A stretch of DNA of 64,000 bases from Sinohyriopsis cumingii (Eukaryota > Mollusca > Bivalvia > Unionida > Unionidae): NCBI GenBank assembly GCA_028554795.2, contig CM068831.1:32352644-32416643 (forward strand), written 5' to 3'. Positions 1-12,702 of this stretch are shown here, piece after piece; position 1 is the first letter of the stretch, and every line of letters begins with the position of its first letter. The notes beneath the pieces were generated by a model, which saw only the letters and a list, made by a program, of their open reading frames with translations, was not told where the DNA came from and ran no database searches. Both the position numbers and the translations under genes were made by a program.

Positions 1-3000
1 GCCAAAATTTCCTTTGCTCTTAACGTTAGTGGAATTTGCCAAAATCCTTTCAGAAGGTCAAATTTGGTGACATACTTTGTATTCCCGATCTTATCAATAG
101 AGTCATTGATTCTTGGTAATGGGAATGAATCTTTTTTTGTCACTCTATTTACCTTCCTATAATCAGTACACATATGGAAAGTTTTGTCTGGTTTAGGAAC
201 AAGTATGCATGGTGAACTCCAGTCACTTTTACTGGGCTCTATAAAATCATTTTCCAGCAAATATTGAATTTCTTGTTTCAAGTATTCCTGTTTGAGAGGG
301 TTCATCCTGTATGGGTGTTGTTTCACAGGTTTGGAATTTACAGTTTCATCGTCATAGAAAATTTTGTTGGTTCTTGTAGAAACATCTGGAAATAAGTGCT
401 CATATTCAAATAATAACTGTTTAAGTTCATTTCTTTCTTGCTCTTGCAAATGTGAAAGTTTCTGGTCCAGATCTTTCATAATTTCTGAATTCTAAAGATT
501 TGTCAATCCAATATCAGTAGAATCTTGATATTCCTTCACTTAAATCTTCTTTGAGTGGGACAGGTACAACTAAATTAATTGCATGTTTAACTTGTTTATC
601 TCTCTCAATATAATAATTTAGCATGGTTATGTGACAGAATTATTTATGTTTACGCCTCCCAGGAGTATTTATGATGTAATTTAAATCATTTATTTTCCTG
701 TCAACTGTGTAGGGACCATACTACTTGGCCCGAAGAAGATTTTGTGGTATGGGAAAGAGAACCAGGACTCTATCACCAGGCTGAAAGCTCATTTCCTTTG
801 AGTTTTTTCATATCTTGGCTTCATTTTGGATTGAGTAGAGTGCAGATTTGCTCCTGCAACCTCACAAGCCTTTGACAACTTATATTTAAAATTAGAAACA
901 TAATGAAGAAGATTAATTTCAGAATCTTCATTAGAAAGAAGTTTCTCTTTCAATAACTTCAATGGTCCATGCACAGTGTGTCCAAAAACCGGTTTAAAGG
1001 GACTGAAACTTAAGGATTCTTGAACTGATTCCCTAGCAGCAAAAATTGTAAATGAATGCCTTCATCCCAGTCTTTACCTGTATCAAAACAGTATGATGAA
1101 ATCTTTCTAATGCCCCTTGACTCTTAGGGTGATAGGCAGAAGATATGAATTGTTGAATACCTAATTCATACATAACTTGCTGGAAAATTCCAGACATCAA
1201 GTGTGACCCTTGATCAGACTGTACAGACTTGGGAAGGCCAGATGATTAAAAAAAAACTTTATCAAAGCATTTACTATTGGTTTAGATTTTATATTCCTCA
1301 AGGGAATTGCCTCTGGAAACCTTGCTGACACACACATAATGGTCAACAAGTATTGGTTACCTGAGTTGGTCTTACGTAAGAGACCAACACAATCTACCAT
1401 AATTCTACTAAATGGTTTGTCAAAGGCAGGAATAGGTTGTAGATGAGCCTTGGGAATTTTCTGATTTGGTTTTCCTACCATTTGACAGGTATGACAAGAT
1501 CTACAGTATTTACCAACATCACTTTTGATTTTTGGCCAATAGAAGTGAGTTAAGACCTTGTGATAAGTTTTATTCATCCCTAAATGACCAACCAATTGAG
1601 TTTCATGGGCCAGACTAAATATTTCCTGTCTGTAAGGTTTTGGAACTACAATTTGATAGTTCACTGACCATTCGTCATCAGCAGGTACCTCAGGAAGTCT
1701 CCATTTTTTCATAAGAATTCCATTTGTAATGAAATAACAGACAGGAACTTCACTAGGTTCAATTTCATTAATGGTCTTTTGAAACAAACAGGAGATCTCG
1801 GGATCATTTTCCTGTTCGATGACAAGTGATTGTCATTTTTCACCCTGATTAAAATAAAGAGAATGAGTAGTTAAAAGACGATCACTGTGATCAATACCTT
1901 CTGATTGATCCAAACAAGGAGTGAAAGTGACCTCATCAAAAGCCTGACCAATACATGTGTCAGCTAAAGGATTACTTTCCTTATCAGCATCATTCTCAAG
2001 AGCTTTCTTTGCCATAGCTCTGGTAACTGCACAAGTTGGGAATAAATCAGGGAATTCTTTTTCAATTGGATTGACTTTCTGATCCAAGGAAGGCTTGTCA
2101 GTTACAAGTGGATTAACCACAACCTCGTCTCCAGCTAGGTTGTTGCCTAGTAATAAATGAATGCCCTCAACAGGTAAAACAGAGACTGTTCCTACTGTCA
2201 CAGGTCCTGAGGCTAAGTCTGATGACAAACTTACACAATGGAGAGGAACATTAACAAAGCTGCACTTTACTCCCAGAATAAGAACACTCTCATTAGAAGA
2301 AGACTTCTCAGAAAAAGGCAAAGTACCTGAGAATAAAAGACTCTGAGATGCTCCTGTGTCCCTTAAAATTTTAATAGGGATGGGATTGTCCGAATCACCC
2401 AAGAGTGATATAGAACCCTTTGATATGAATGGTTCATAATTCTCCATAATAAATTCAGACGGGGGTTTATTAGACCCAACAAATGTATTGCTTTCAATAC
2501 ATGACCATTAACTTGACCTCTTAGAAATAAGAGCATTTGTCTTGATTCTGATGCCTATTTATTAATTTATAGCAATCATAAATAACGTCCTTTTTTTCTT
2601 GCAATAGGTACACGTAGGATGAGACAAGAATCTTAAATCAAGCTTCTCTTAAGTTTGATTTTTAGAAGTTGTGCCAGTTTTTGTTTTAGAAGGGCTTGTA
2701 TTAGGCTGTAATACTTTTCTGCCAGAAGACTGTTGAGTAGAAGTCTTATTTACAAAAGGAACTTTATGAGTTAAAGAATACTCATCAGCAGCTCGAGCAG
2801 CATTTTCCAAGGTTTCAAACTGATGCTCGTCAAGATAAGACTTAATGTCACTATGGACAGAGTTTTTGTAATCTTCAAGTATTATAAGTTGTTTGAGACT
2901 TTCATAATCTCGTTCAACTTTCTTGGCTAAGCACCATCTAACAAACAACTGCTCTTTTTCTCTAGCAAATTCAACATGAGTTTGTCCAGCTTCTTTTCTA

Positions 3001-3560
3001 TAGTTTCTGAAATTTCAAGGATAAGCTTCAGGGACTAACTCATAACCCCTTAGGATGCATTCTTTAACCACATCACTTTGGTGAACTGACAGTGAATTGT
3101 AAATATCACTAGCTTTACCAGAGAGTACACATTGTAATAACTGAGTCCAATGCTCCCTTGGCCATTTCAAATTTTCAGCAACTTTTTCAAAACGAGTAAA
3201 TATTTGTCTACTTCTTTTTCTCTGAAAGGGGGCACTAATTTAATATTCTTTGCAAGATCAAAACTTAAATTTGGATTTGAAGTATGAGTGTGCTTTTCAC
3301 TTGCCAATTCCATTTCTTTTATTCTAAATTGATCTTCCCTCTCTTTCTCTCATTCTTCCTTATCTAACTGCATTTGCATTTGTTCTTTTTGTAATTGCAT
3401 TTGTTTTTCTTTTTTGATGACATTTTAGAAAAAGCTTGCCGATTTCACTAACAATTTCAAAAACATGGGGAATTCAAAAATTAAGAAAACAACAAATTTG
3501 AAATATTCTAGCACAAATTCAAAATTATCCTTAGGACAAGGTCCCCAATTCTTGTTACAT
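1..3560 (-). mobile_element. Decayed Ty3-like LTR retrotransposon, Gmr1-like gene order
   Basis: Read on the - strand the parts are gag (about 3430-2650), protease (about 2450-2040), integrase (about 1790-790, with an HHCC zinc module ending CRSCHTCQ and then the catalytic core), a GPY/F-type module near 650-790, and reverse transcriptase from about 480 to the window edge (WSSPCILVPKPD, then CTDYRKVN). Integrase thus lies before reverse transcriptase, as in the Gmr1 group of Ty3/gypsy elements and unlike most gypsy elements. A primer-site-like TTGGGGACC sits near 3541-3548 and a possible LTR edge (TGTTACA) near 3553; the LTR was not delimited. The copy is an old fossil with several breaks and its 3' part lies outside the window. 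Confidence 0.85.
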
Positions 3561-6150
3561 GTTTAGGCTTGAATAAACAGTGACACAAGTAAGAGTGAAA
3601 ACAACAAGCTTTGGAAAAATAGAATAATTTATTTCCCTGGAAATATTCTGTAAAAATGAAGAAATATGCACTTACGGTTTTAACAATCAAATCCAAGCTT
3701 TGAAAACTCCATGAATAAAATTTTTGAAGTCCTAATAACAAAATGTTCTAATGATTTCAAGCTCGAGTCCCAGCGAAGAAGATGGAAGATGATGACATAT
3801 GCTGTAATTAGTAGTGTTGAAGTCTACAGTTCCTTGTAGAAACAAGAAATATCACTCCTGTTATGGAAATCTGAATAAATGTTTATAAAGGCTGTCCTAG
3901 TTCAACAATTTCATATAAGCACATGTATTTTCCAGGAAAAAGGAATTAATCCTTTTGAATCCAAGTAATTTTAAATAATTCCAAATGGCACGACAGTCAC
4001 TCCAGCATAATATCCCGGCTCCTACTGAGAATATCTCTCCAAAACAAAGGTTATATTGTATTCTAGAATGCAAAAAGGAGGTCACATGATCATGTTCCAG
4101 AACCTCGTCAAAATTATGTACTTGTTAAAGATCACGTACACCCACTGTGTCCCTGATGAAAACCAATCATTTTACTCTTAGAAATACAAATTTTTTAAAA
4201 AGTTGTTTACATCTTAACACGTAGTCCCATCATGACCTCGACAACAACCAATCGTTCACTTTAAAATAAAAATAGAACTGATTTATGTGGTTGCTGCTAA
4301 TTTTGAATCAAGGTCAGGATCTAGATAAACATCTGGTGTTTACAAAACGAACAGTCAAGGTCAAACTATTTTCTGAAAAAAGGTATAATCTCTAGTGAAT
4401 AAATTTAATTACAATAGCATGTAACGAAAAAAATATGTAAAACTGACAAACGAACAATTAAATTTAAATAAATATATATATTAGATCAGATATAATTAAA
4501 TCAAATATACATAACAAGAATTCGCTGAACAATATATGTTCCTTCCAAAATTCACATTTTTTCACATGACTGCATCACAGTAAACAATCTGAGGAACAAG
4601 ATCATTTTTTTAATTTACTATAAGTTCATTAGAATTATGAATGATACTCTACATTATTTATATTCTCCAAATAATTCATGATGCTCACAGTTCAAGCGCA
4701 GAAGAAGGCTTGGAGCACTTTATGTTTTCTTCTTACATATTTCTTTAACAAATGTGGCTTGTGTTAATGACTCCATTTCTTGTGCCACAGCCTAATAATG
4801 CTCATCTTTAGCAATCACAGAGGTTTTTAATCTATATACAAGATATAAACTTCAGGGTACCTCAGAGTGAATCTGACTTTTAGAATACTGCTTTGTCAGT
4901 CTTCATCAGTAAAGCATCAAATGCAAGACTGCATGCATGTTTAATAAGTCCTGATATTTAATTTATACAAAGCAGACAAGGAATAGCAACAATTATAATC
5001 AGATAATAGGCAGAAGAGTTTAGCCTATCTAAAATGATTTATCTACAAGCAGTTAATTATTAATAAATCATCTTAAACAGTTGAAAGCTGGCTTTTGTAT
5101 GGTGTATTTTCTGCCCTAATTTGTGCTGGCATGCATGGCTAGTATTGTTTGGACCTCATTTGCTTTTAGATCATTTTCTGGTCCTGATCTCTCAGATCAG
5201 CCCACTACAGTATTTGCATGCATCAGGTATTTAGCAGATCAAATATATTTCCAGGCTTGAAATGATTTTTATTTTGTTTTCTTCATTTCTTTTTAATCTT
5301 AAAATTAAAATTCAGTATTTAAAGAAGGAAAAACTCTAGTCTAAAAATTTGGTTTTAAGGTGATTCTGATATAGTGAGGTTTTGTTTTTGGGGATTTTCA
5401 CTGTATTTATACATTTGTGTGGCACGTGTGTGAACTTCATAAAACTTAATTTGCTGTTGGCCCCAAATTTCTGTTGGTTTTTTTCTACCTTTTTTAAGGT
5501 TACAAGCATGAAAAATTGATGGGTAACTTCATCTGTGTAGTGCCATTGGAATAATTTATGTTTTAATTGTTTTATTGTGTTAGGAATATTTTAGGTATGT
5601 GGATGCATGGAAAATTAATATTGATCAGTGATGTATCATAGTTGGAGTTCAGCAAAATACTTCCAAGAATCAATTCACCTAATAATTTCAAGCACAAAAT
5701 CCTTTTAAGTATTGTTTTTGTGTCATTTTGAATATTAAAATTATTTGAAGATGCGTAAAATTGGATTTTGAAGCATTAGAAATGTAATGTTTGTGCTATC
5801 TTTTTTTTCATCTAAAACTTGTGTGAGTGATAAGTAGGTTTGAAGAAGTTGACAGTTTCCTGACAAACCTTTATTAATTGCTGTGTGACACTAGCCACAA
5901 TAAATTCATTGACTTACCACCACTACTACTATTTCATTCAGTTAGGCTTTGCTGTTTACGTTTGCTGTAGCAGACTGAGTTAGCTTTGATAAACAAAACC
6001 TTAAATATTTAAGTATACCAAGTTATTCTGGCTTACAAAACTTCAAAGGGATGTAATGAATAACTATGAACTCAGTTACCAACCCATGATGGTTTGTACT
6101 AAAACACATCTAGGTTTGGTGTTGAGCATTAAACCTGTCAAGTTATTTTT
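3561..6150. other. AT-rich stretch, no gene recognised
   Basis: The first few hundred bases may be the LTR of the element to the left. The rest is AT-rich DNA with no convincing exon, long frame or repeat. It is presumably an intron of the GABPB gene. Confidence 0.4.
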
Positions 6151-6395
6151 GTTGTTGTTATTTTGGGGTTTAATGCCATTTCTCAGCCCAGGATAGGCTA
6201 CACATGGTGGCCAATATAATTAGTGGAGAAAGAACCTGGGAAAACCCCAGTAAGAGCCATTAACCAGTGGGACACTGCTGGCAGCTTTCTCACATACCTA
6301 CATTGGCCAAGCCAGAAACTTAAACCCACACGGTCAGAAATGAGATGGCAGTGATTGGTAAAGATGATTGCTATAGACCACTTGGCCACCTGGTA
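6151..6395 (-). mobile_element. SINE family A (tRNA-derived), near full length
   Basis: The - strand reads a tRNA-like head (GGTGGCCAAGTGGTCTA), a body with GAAAGCTGCCAGCAG and GGTTTTCCCAGGTTCTTTC, and an (AAC)n tail that appears as gttgttgtta on the + strand at the left end. The flanks aagttatttt and aaggttatttt may be a decayed target duplication. Other copies of the family are at 24482, 25278, 36943, 48609 and 58187. Confidence 0.8.
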
Positions 6396-6714
6396 TCCCA
6401 AGGTTATTTTGTATCGATTTGATAGTTTATGCCTGGAAGCATTCCTATCAAAAAAAAGAATTTGATCTTTTTTCACAATATTCATTAGACAAGTCATATT
6501 TCATGCAAAAGTTGTGGAGATCTGGTAATGCATGCCTAGTTACTGACCATCACTTTTAGTCCTCTTCTGTTTTCTGAACTTTGTCCTTCACAATAGTTAG
6601 AAAAGTTGCTTGACTATTCTGGCAGGGTAAATTGCAAGACATTTGAGTGAAAATCTCCAAGTTAGCTGAAGTTATAGAGACACATTAATAAGTAATTTTT
6701 TGGTTATAAAGATA

Positions 6715-7117
6715 CAATTGTTAACTTTGGTATAATAGATTCAGGGCATTATCTTTACTGGCAGGCACATAAACACTTTTTGTTGCACCTGCCAAAAGAC
6801 AGTATATTGGTATTAGATCAATCTGTGTGTTACCATTTTTGTTTCCACACAATAACTTTAGTTTTACACCTACATTTAGCAAACATTGTGGATGGCTTGC
6901 ACTTGGTATAAGGAAGAAGATTGTTGATTTAGGGGTTGCAAGGCCAAAGGGCAAGGTGACCTTGACTGAAAGAAGAAAAATAGTTTCTCCACAGTAACTT
7001 TAGTTCTATACCATGGATGTGAACTTAGCCTTTTGGATGGCTTGCACTTAAGGAAAAAGCCTATTGATTTTGGATTTAAACAGTTCAAGGTCAAGGTCAC
7101 TAGCCAAAACAAATTGT
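6715..7117 (+). repeat. Degenerate ~142-bp tandem repeat, left part
   Basis: Units carry the blocks AACTTTAGTT, GGATGGCTTGCACTT, CTATTGATTT and GTCAAGGTCAC. AACTTTAGTT recurs about 142 bases apart near 6854 and 6996. The array resumes right of the SINE at 7405, so the SINE broke it. Confidence 0.7.
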
Positions 7118-7396
7118 GTGTAATTTGGATTTTTAACATAGCTTAAAATTTTCAGTCATGTCGCTAAAATGTCTGCAGTGTGGCAGTTTATAGTGATGTC
7201 CAGCACTAGGGCATCATGCCGCAGACATGTAGCATTATATCCCACCCAGTCACATTATCCTGACACTAACCTCTTAAAGCTGAATGCCTAATGAGGCAGC
7301 TGTTAGTACCATTTTTATAAGTCTTTGGTATGACTCAACCAGGGTTCGAACCCACAACCTCCCATATCTGAGGCAGATGCTCTAACCAATAGGCAT
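7118..7396 (-). mobile_element. SINE family B (tRNA-derived)
   Basis: The right end, read on the - strand, is tRNA-like: an A-box region (TTGGTTAGAGCATCTGCC) and a B-box-like GGGTTCGAACCC. The body carries the family hallmarks CTGACTGAAAA-like, CTACATGTCTGCGGCATGATG and AGTGTCAGGATAATGTGAC. It interrupts the 142-bp array. Other copies: 12438, 23420, 26635 and 36498, all in the same orientation. Confidence 0.8.
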
Positions 7397-7404
7397 TTGT
7401 CAAT

Positions 7405-7640
7405 GGCTTGCATTTAAGGCATGGAAAAGGTCTATTAATTTTTTTATTAAAGGTCTGGTCATTGTGAATGGATTTAGCACAGTAACATACATCATTTAGT
7501 AAGTTCCTTGACCAAACTTTATGAATAACCTGCACTTGGGGTAAGAAAGAAATCAATAATTTTTTATGTCTGAAGGTCCAGAAATTCAAATTTTGATAAT
7601 AAAAAGTAATAGTTTCTGCACAGTTAAGTTTAGTTATTAT
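7405..7640 (+). repeat. Degenerate ~142-bp tandem repeat, right part
   Basis: Continues the units left of the SINE with CAATGGCTTGCATTTAAGG, GGTCTATTAATTT and TTTCTGCACAGTTAAGTTT. More decayed than the left part. Confidence 0.6.
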
Positions 7641-7859
7641 TTACCTTTGGTTCAGGTCATTCAAACTTACTGGTTAGTAATATCCAGAATGAACCATGCT
7701 CGTAGTGCCACCATTGAAGACTTAAACTCATTGTGAATCTATGATGCTTAATCCATAGTACTCTTGTTCCCATTCCAGTCATTTTTGGGAGTCTGTCCTG
7801 CCCCCATTAGTTTGTGGCCCCATGGGAATGCTTTTCACTTTTTAGCTCTTCTGGTCTAG

Positions 7860-9130
7860 AAGACCTATTGTTTGTCATCCAGTGTTGATGCATCCATTGG
7901 AACAAATCTGTGAACACTCTTCATCCTCAACTAATATGAGGATTGCCATAAAACTTTACATGGTGCTACTCAGAAAACCAGAGCAGTCATCTTTGAAAAT
8001 CTTTTCTCTGTTCCTCCAGAATGGGTGGTCATAATAACCTGGGTTTTCAATGAAAGGTTTCTTATTGGCCGTAAATTAACATGGCACTGATCAGGTCCTT
8101 AAGGGAAAGTCACATTTACATCAGGTTTTCACTACTTTCGGCATCAAGATTGTCATATACATGGTTTTGCATGGACATTTGATATGGCCACCACAGTGGC
8201 TATCTTGAAAATATTGCTGTTGACTCTTCTCCTGAATGGATGATCTTGTCAATGAGTGTGTATAAGACTTTTGATGTCCAGTTGCTCCTACATAAAAATG
8301 ATGTTAATCTGATGTCCTAAATGAGCATCACCACAGCCGCTTGAAAATCTTTTTATTGCTTTTCCTTCCTAAATGGAAGGCTTATTATTTTTCACCAGAA
8401 TACTTCCTATGATGTTGAGTTGCTTCTACTAGATGAAAATGGTTCTGCTTGGACATCCATATGGCTACAACACAGTTACTGTCATTGAAATCTTGTTATT
8501 ACTACTCATCCTTAAAAGATGGTACTTTATCGTGTCTGGTTAGTCCTAAATGAAAATGATACTAATCTAACATCAGTGTGGCTGCTGTGGCAGTCATTCT
8601 GAAAATCTTTCACTACTCCTTCTGAATGGAAAGTCATATTGGCATATGGTTTTAACTTAAAGACGTCTTGGGATGTCTAGCTGATCCTACATGAAAATTC
8701 AGTGGATCTTATGTTTAGTATGGCCACCACAGCAGCCATCTTGAAGATCTTGTTATAGCTACTCCTGAACAGAAAGTCACATCAGCATGGGGTGTTTACC
8801 ATTAGACTTTATGGTGTCTAATACTAAATGCAGCCTTTTTGAAAATCGCTATTGCAATTCTTAATAGAACGTCATGTTGTCATAAGGTTTGCACAAGACT
8901 AATTTTGATATCTGGTTGGTTCTGAATGGAAATGGTGCCAATCTGACCTCAGATATGGCTGCTGCAATGAACATATTGAAAATCTTGTCACTAATTCTTC
9001 GGATTGGATGATAGGAACATGTATTTTTTGCCAGAAACTTCTAATGGTGTCTACTTATCTGTCTTAAATGAAAATAGTGCTAATGTTACGTCCAATATGG
9101 CTGCCACAGTGCCTAATTTGAAAAAGCATA
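7860..9130 (+). repeat. Degenerate ~145-bp tandem array (about 8 units)
   Basis: Recurring blocks in fixed order: ATGGCCACCACAGCAGCCAT, CTTGAAAATCTTGTTATT, CTACTCCTGAATGGA, GTCATATTGGCATATGG, GATGTCTAGTTGGTCCTA and AAATGAAAATGGTGCTAATCT. Units differ a lot, so the array is old. It ends about 130 bases before the GABPB terminal exon. A related array in inverted orientation lies at 25140-26280. Confidence 0.8.
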
Positions 9131-9258
9131 TCATTCAAGATTATCAATAATAGCTTCAACACTCGACATTTAAAAGGAAGAAATGGTCACGTCTTTAAAT
9201 CTTTTAGGACATTCAAACACCATGAGTTGCAGCTATGACTTTTCCTTTTCTGTTACAG

Positions 9259-9426
9259 AATAAAGGGGATGCAGACGGTGATTCAGAACTACTTCGTAAG
9301 CAGTTGGAGGAAATGAAGCGGCAGGCAGAGTTGTACAAAGAACAGCTAAAACAGAAAGATAAAGATTTAGAAGAATACAAAAAGCAGCTGACGGTTATAA
9401 CGCTAAAATCTCCTGAAAAATCATAG
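9259..9426 (+). CDS. GABPB1: GABP beta terminal exon (leucine zipper)
   Basis: The acceptor ttttctgttacag is followed by 55 codons and TAG. The protein is a heptad-patterned helix: ELLRKQLEEMKRQAELYKEQ, then KQKDKDLEEYKKQL. It aligns with the C-terminal zipper of human GABPB1 ([20 protein letters not shown], then KKEQEAEAYRQKL) in length and in the position of the YRQQ/YKEQ and AYRQKL/EYKKQL blocks. GABP beta pairs with the ETS factor GABP alpha through ankyrin repeats, and the zipper lets two heterodimers join. Only this last exon is recognised in the window; the ankyrin and activation-domain exons would lie to the left. A coiled-coil end of another protein is the main alternative, but the presence of USP8 next door supports GABPB. 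Confidence 0.82.
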   Translation, partial: NKGDADGDSELLRKQLEEMKRQAELYKEQLKQKDKDLEEYKKQLTVITLKSPEKS

Positions 9427-11290
9427 TTTGTATAGCATGAAGGATTGGTTGTATATAGTCATTGATATTATTGTACATTATTTCATCTCTCATTTATGTT
9501 ATTATGCACAGTAAAATTAGTGTATAAAGTCTGATATGATTTGTTTTTTATTATTCTTGACATTCTCTCATCTGTCTTCATTTCTCTTGATGGCATCAAA
9601 AAAACATTTCAAAGTTTTTTGAACATGTTAAATTTTGGAAAAAGGTTCAATATAAGAGAATAAGTACTAAGTGATTTTCCATTTCTTCTGGTGTTGTCAA
9701 TGCAGCAGTACCTCTTTTAAATGCACCCAACCCACCCATCAACCTTTTGTTGATATGTCAAGAATCCCTTGGCATTTATGAGTTAGTGTTGAAAGGTAAT
9801 CCCCACTCCTGTAATGCAGCTAGTGGTCAGCACGTTAGTGCAAAAACTCAAGTTTTCCTCTTGTGAGCGGTGACATCAATGGATTTAGTTCCAGCATTCT
9901 GATACAGTAACTTTAATCCTTACAAACTGGAAAGTAATCAAGTTTTCCTTACTGCTGTGTTTGCTTTAGGTATTCAGTTTTGTCACTTAGATAATTACTG
10001 ACTTTTATTGCCACCAATAAAATTATCAAGATGACAAAAGCTAACAGCTGAAAAGCCCAGTATTGTTCTCAAAAGTCAGCATGAAATCTGGTTGCCATAA
10101 AATACAACTGGTGTCTTAGCCATTGTCACTTCTCTTACAGTACAAAATGTTCTGGAAAGGGTACCAGACTAAATATTAGTTAATTGTGTGACAAGCTCAT
10201 GTCATTGATCAATATGGAGCACATTGCCTATAAAGCAGTAAGTTGTTACTAAAAGTGCCAGGTGTCATCTGACAGATGTTCTCCGTATATAAGGAAAAGT
10301 AAAAGCAATGTGACTTAATGAAAACAGGGGGAGTCCTCATGTCATTACTGGGAAATTTAATGATGGGAAGATTCAAATAAACCTCATCAGTTGCTTTATA
10401 GCTTCTACACCACAGAGTTGAAAAAACTGAATGGAATGGAATGGACAAGGATAGTTGTAGCCAGACACTGCTATGTATTTTATAAAAATTTCTTCATTTT
10501 GGAATTTGCATGGGTTATTTAGTCATTATTCGCTTTACTTGTCATAGACCACATAATCTGACAAGAGTCCTTGGTTCTCTCTTCTCCATATCTGACAAGA
10601 GAGGTAAGGTTGCAGGATCACATTCGAGTACTATCAAAGGTGCATGGAAACTGTTGTAGAGCCCAACAGATTTTCCTTTTTATTAAGCTGAGAAATCAAA
10701 ATATAACCTCAGAGCCTTTATACAAAGGCACTGGCTTCAAAGCCCATGTGGGTCATTCTGTAGGCATATACTGAGCTCAGTAAAGATATCCACTTGTCAG
10801 ATTAAAGCGATTTCTGTCAATATTGATTGTGAATGAAATATTTTAACATAATACACAGCAATGGATCATAACTTTTTATGTTACATATAAACACAATGTA
10901 GATTTGTCTCATTCAAGATACAGACAAAACTTATGGTTGGTTTATAAGAAATCATAGCATTTATAAGTAAATGTCTTTTATTGGTTTAATTAAATGTGCT
11001 GGAGCTTATGGCATGGATCTGTGGCCATTTTGATTGTGTACTTCTGTTGTTATGTTGTTGTGTACATAAAGCATTGTAGCAAGGTCTATGCAGCTGCAGC
11101 TCAAGTAATGATGCATCATCAGCTGGTTTCCAAATATTTATCCATCCAGTGTAGTTGATCTTACATGAATGCTTATTGTAAACATTTATGAACAGATTGA
11201 AATATTTTTTTAATGAGCCTTGGTGATGAATTTTAATAAATATCATTTGGAAAAAAAGCACTAATGTAAGAGAACATATTGCATGATTAA
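9427..11290. other. GABPB 3' UTR and downstream DNA
   Basis: AT-rich sequence without a supported gene or repeat family. The first 0.6 kb is probably 3' UTR. Short open frames here have no recognisable domain. Confidence 0.4.
10016..10021 (+). terminator. Candidate GABPB poly(A) signal
   Basis: AATAAA about 590 bases after the GABPB stop codon, on the coding strand. A weaker match only; other AT-rich signals could be used. Confidence 0.3.
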
Positions 11291-11297
11291 AATACTG

Positions 11298-11560
11298 ACT
11301 TCAGCTTTGGTAAGGTGTTGGACTTGTGATCAGTAGGTTGCCGATTTAGTTCCCACCTAAGATCCACCCATGTTGACTACTTTGATGTGTCCTTGGGCAA
11401 AGCACTTTAGTCTCTTTGCCTATGCACATTGCAGTCTTCATTCATTGCAGTGCCAAACCAAATCTGGTATGATACCATGGCTTCATTTGTGAGGTCACGA
11501 TGTGTTATTAAATATGTGTAAGATGGATAAACATTATTGGGGTTATGGGCCTAAATAACA
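11298..11560 (+). mobile_element. tRNA-derived SINE, family C-like remnant
   Basis: The head reads GGTAAGGTGTTGGACTTGTG, then a B-box-like GATTTAGTTCCCACC. It is followed by GTGTCCTTGGGCAAAGCACT, a core block seen in many animal SINEs. No clear target duplication. Confidence 0.6.
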
Positions 11561-12437
11561 CAGCAGTCCTGTGATCAATCTAGAAAAATCGGTAATATGG
11601 TCAAACCTGTCTACAAGTCACCCATTGCTAATGGAGTCAGTGGTCTTTGTAGACAGGTGACATCCTAAGGCAGATTTAACTGTAAAATTTTGCTCATAGC
11701 AAATTTATATATTGTGGACCAAATAGCATTAGCATTATTATTAGTAGTATCATATTATTTCACATGTATTACTATTAGTAGTAGCAATATGCTACCAAGG
11801 TACACGCATTTAGTTTTTTAGCAAAAAGAAAAATAACAAAATTTAATAACGTAAGTTCCATGCAAGGATACTGTATCCTTGCCTTTTTTTTTTTTTTTGA
11901 CTTTCCAATGATAAGAGGTGTTATCTTCCTCTTCTGTAGGGATATAATAGTGTGTACATTTATCAGTACCTGACTCTGCTTGTCATTTAATGTATTGTAA
12001 AACTAATCTGATAGTTTAAATACACCCACGTTGAATAAATGAAAACATTTATGTACATGTACTCATTTATATACATTACACACACATACAATCAGAGAAA
12101 CAGCTCCGAAATAAATTTAGTAAGTGACAGCTAACGTAATTATAAAATACACAAGTGTCTTTTTATTGGGGCAGTTGGTATAATTAAGCATGAAAACTGA
12201 TGATCACACTTTAAACCACTGAGGGATTAAGCAGCTGCTCAACTCAAATGAGATCAAATGACAGATTTTGTTTGCAGCCTTCGAAGTTCATGGAATGAAG
12301 CTCACTGGGCTATTGTTAGTGGTACTGGTAAACAGACCATTAGTCTGAGTTTCCCCTGACCTTTCCCACTCTATTTATGAACTTCAACATTTATACTGGG
12401 GTGTTGGGTCAGAGTAAATAAATTGCATAAATTTGTA
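11561..12437. other. AT-rich intergenic DNA
   Basis: Contains a T run near 11887-11899 and short TA/CA-rich pieces near 12060-12090. No gene recognised. Confidence 0.4.
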
Positions 12438-12702
12438 GCGTTAACAGTTTTTCAGTCATATAGCTACATTGTCTGCAGTATGTCAGTTTATAGTGATGTA
12501 TAGCACTGGGCATCATGTCAGTCCTACCCAGTCACATTATCTTATCACCAGGCCAACCACTCCTAACACTAACCTCTTAAAACTCGGTGCCAAAGCGACG
12601 CAGCTGCTAGTACCACTTTTATGTCTTGGTATGACTCTGCCAGGTTTTAAACTCATAACCTCCCACATCCGAGGTGGACACTCTCACCACTAGACCACCG
12701 GT
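12438..12702 (-). mobile_element. SINE family B copy
   Basis: Matches the family body (GTCTGCAGTATGTCAGTTTAT, TATAGTGATGTATAGCACTG on the + strand). At its right end it has a tRNA-like head whose - strand reads GGTGGTCTAGTGGTGAGAG. Somewhat shortened internally compared with the 36498 copy. Confidence 0.75.
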
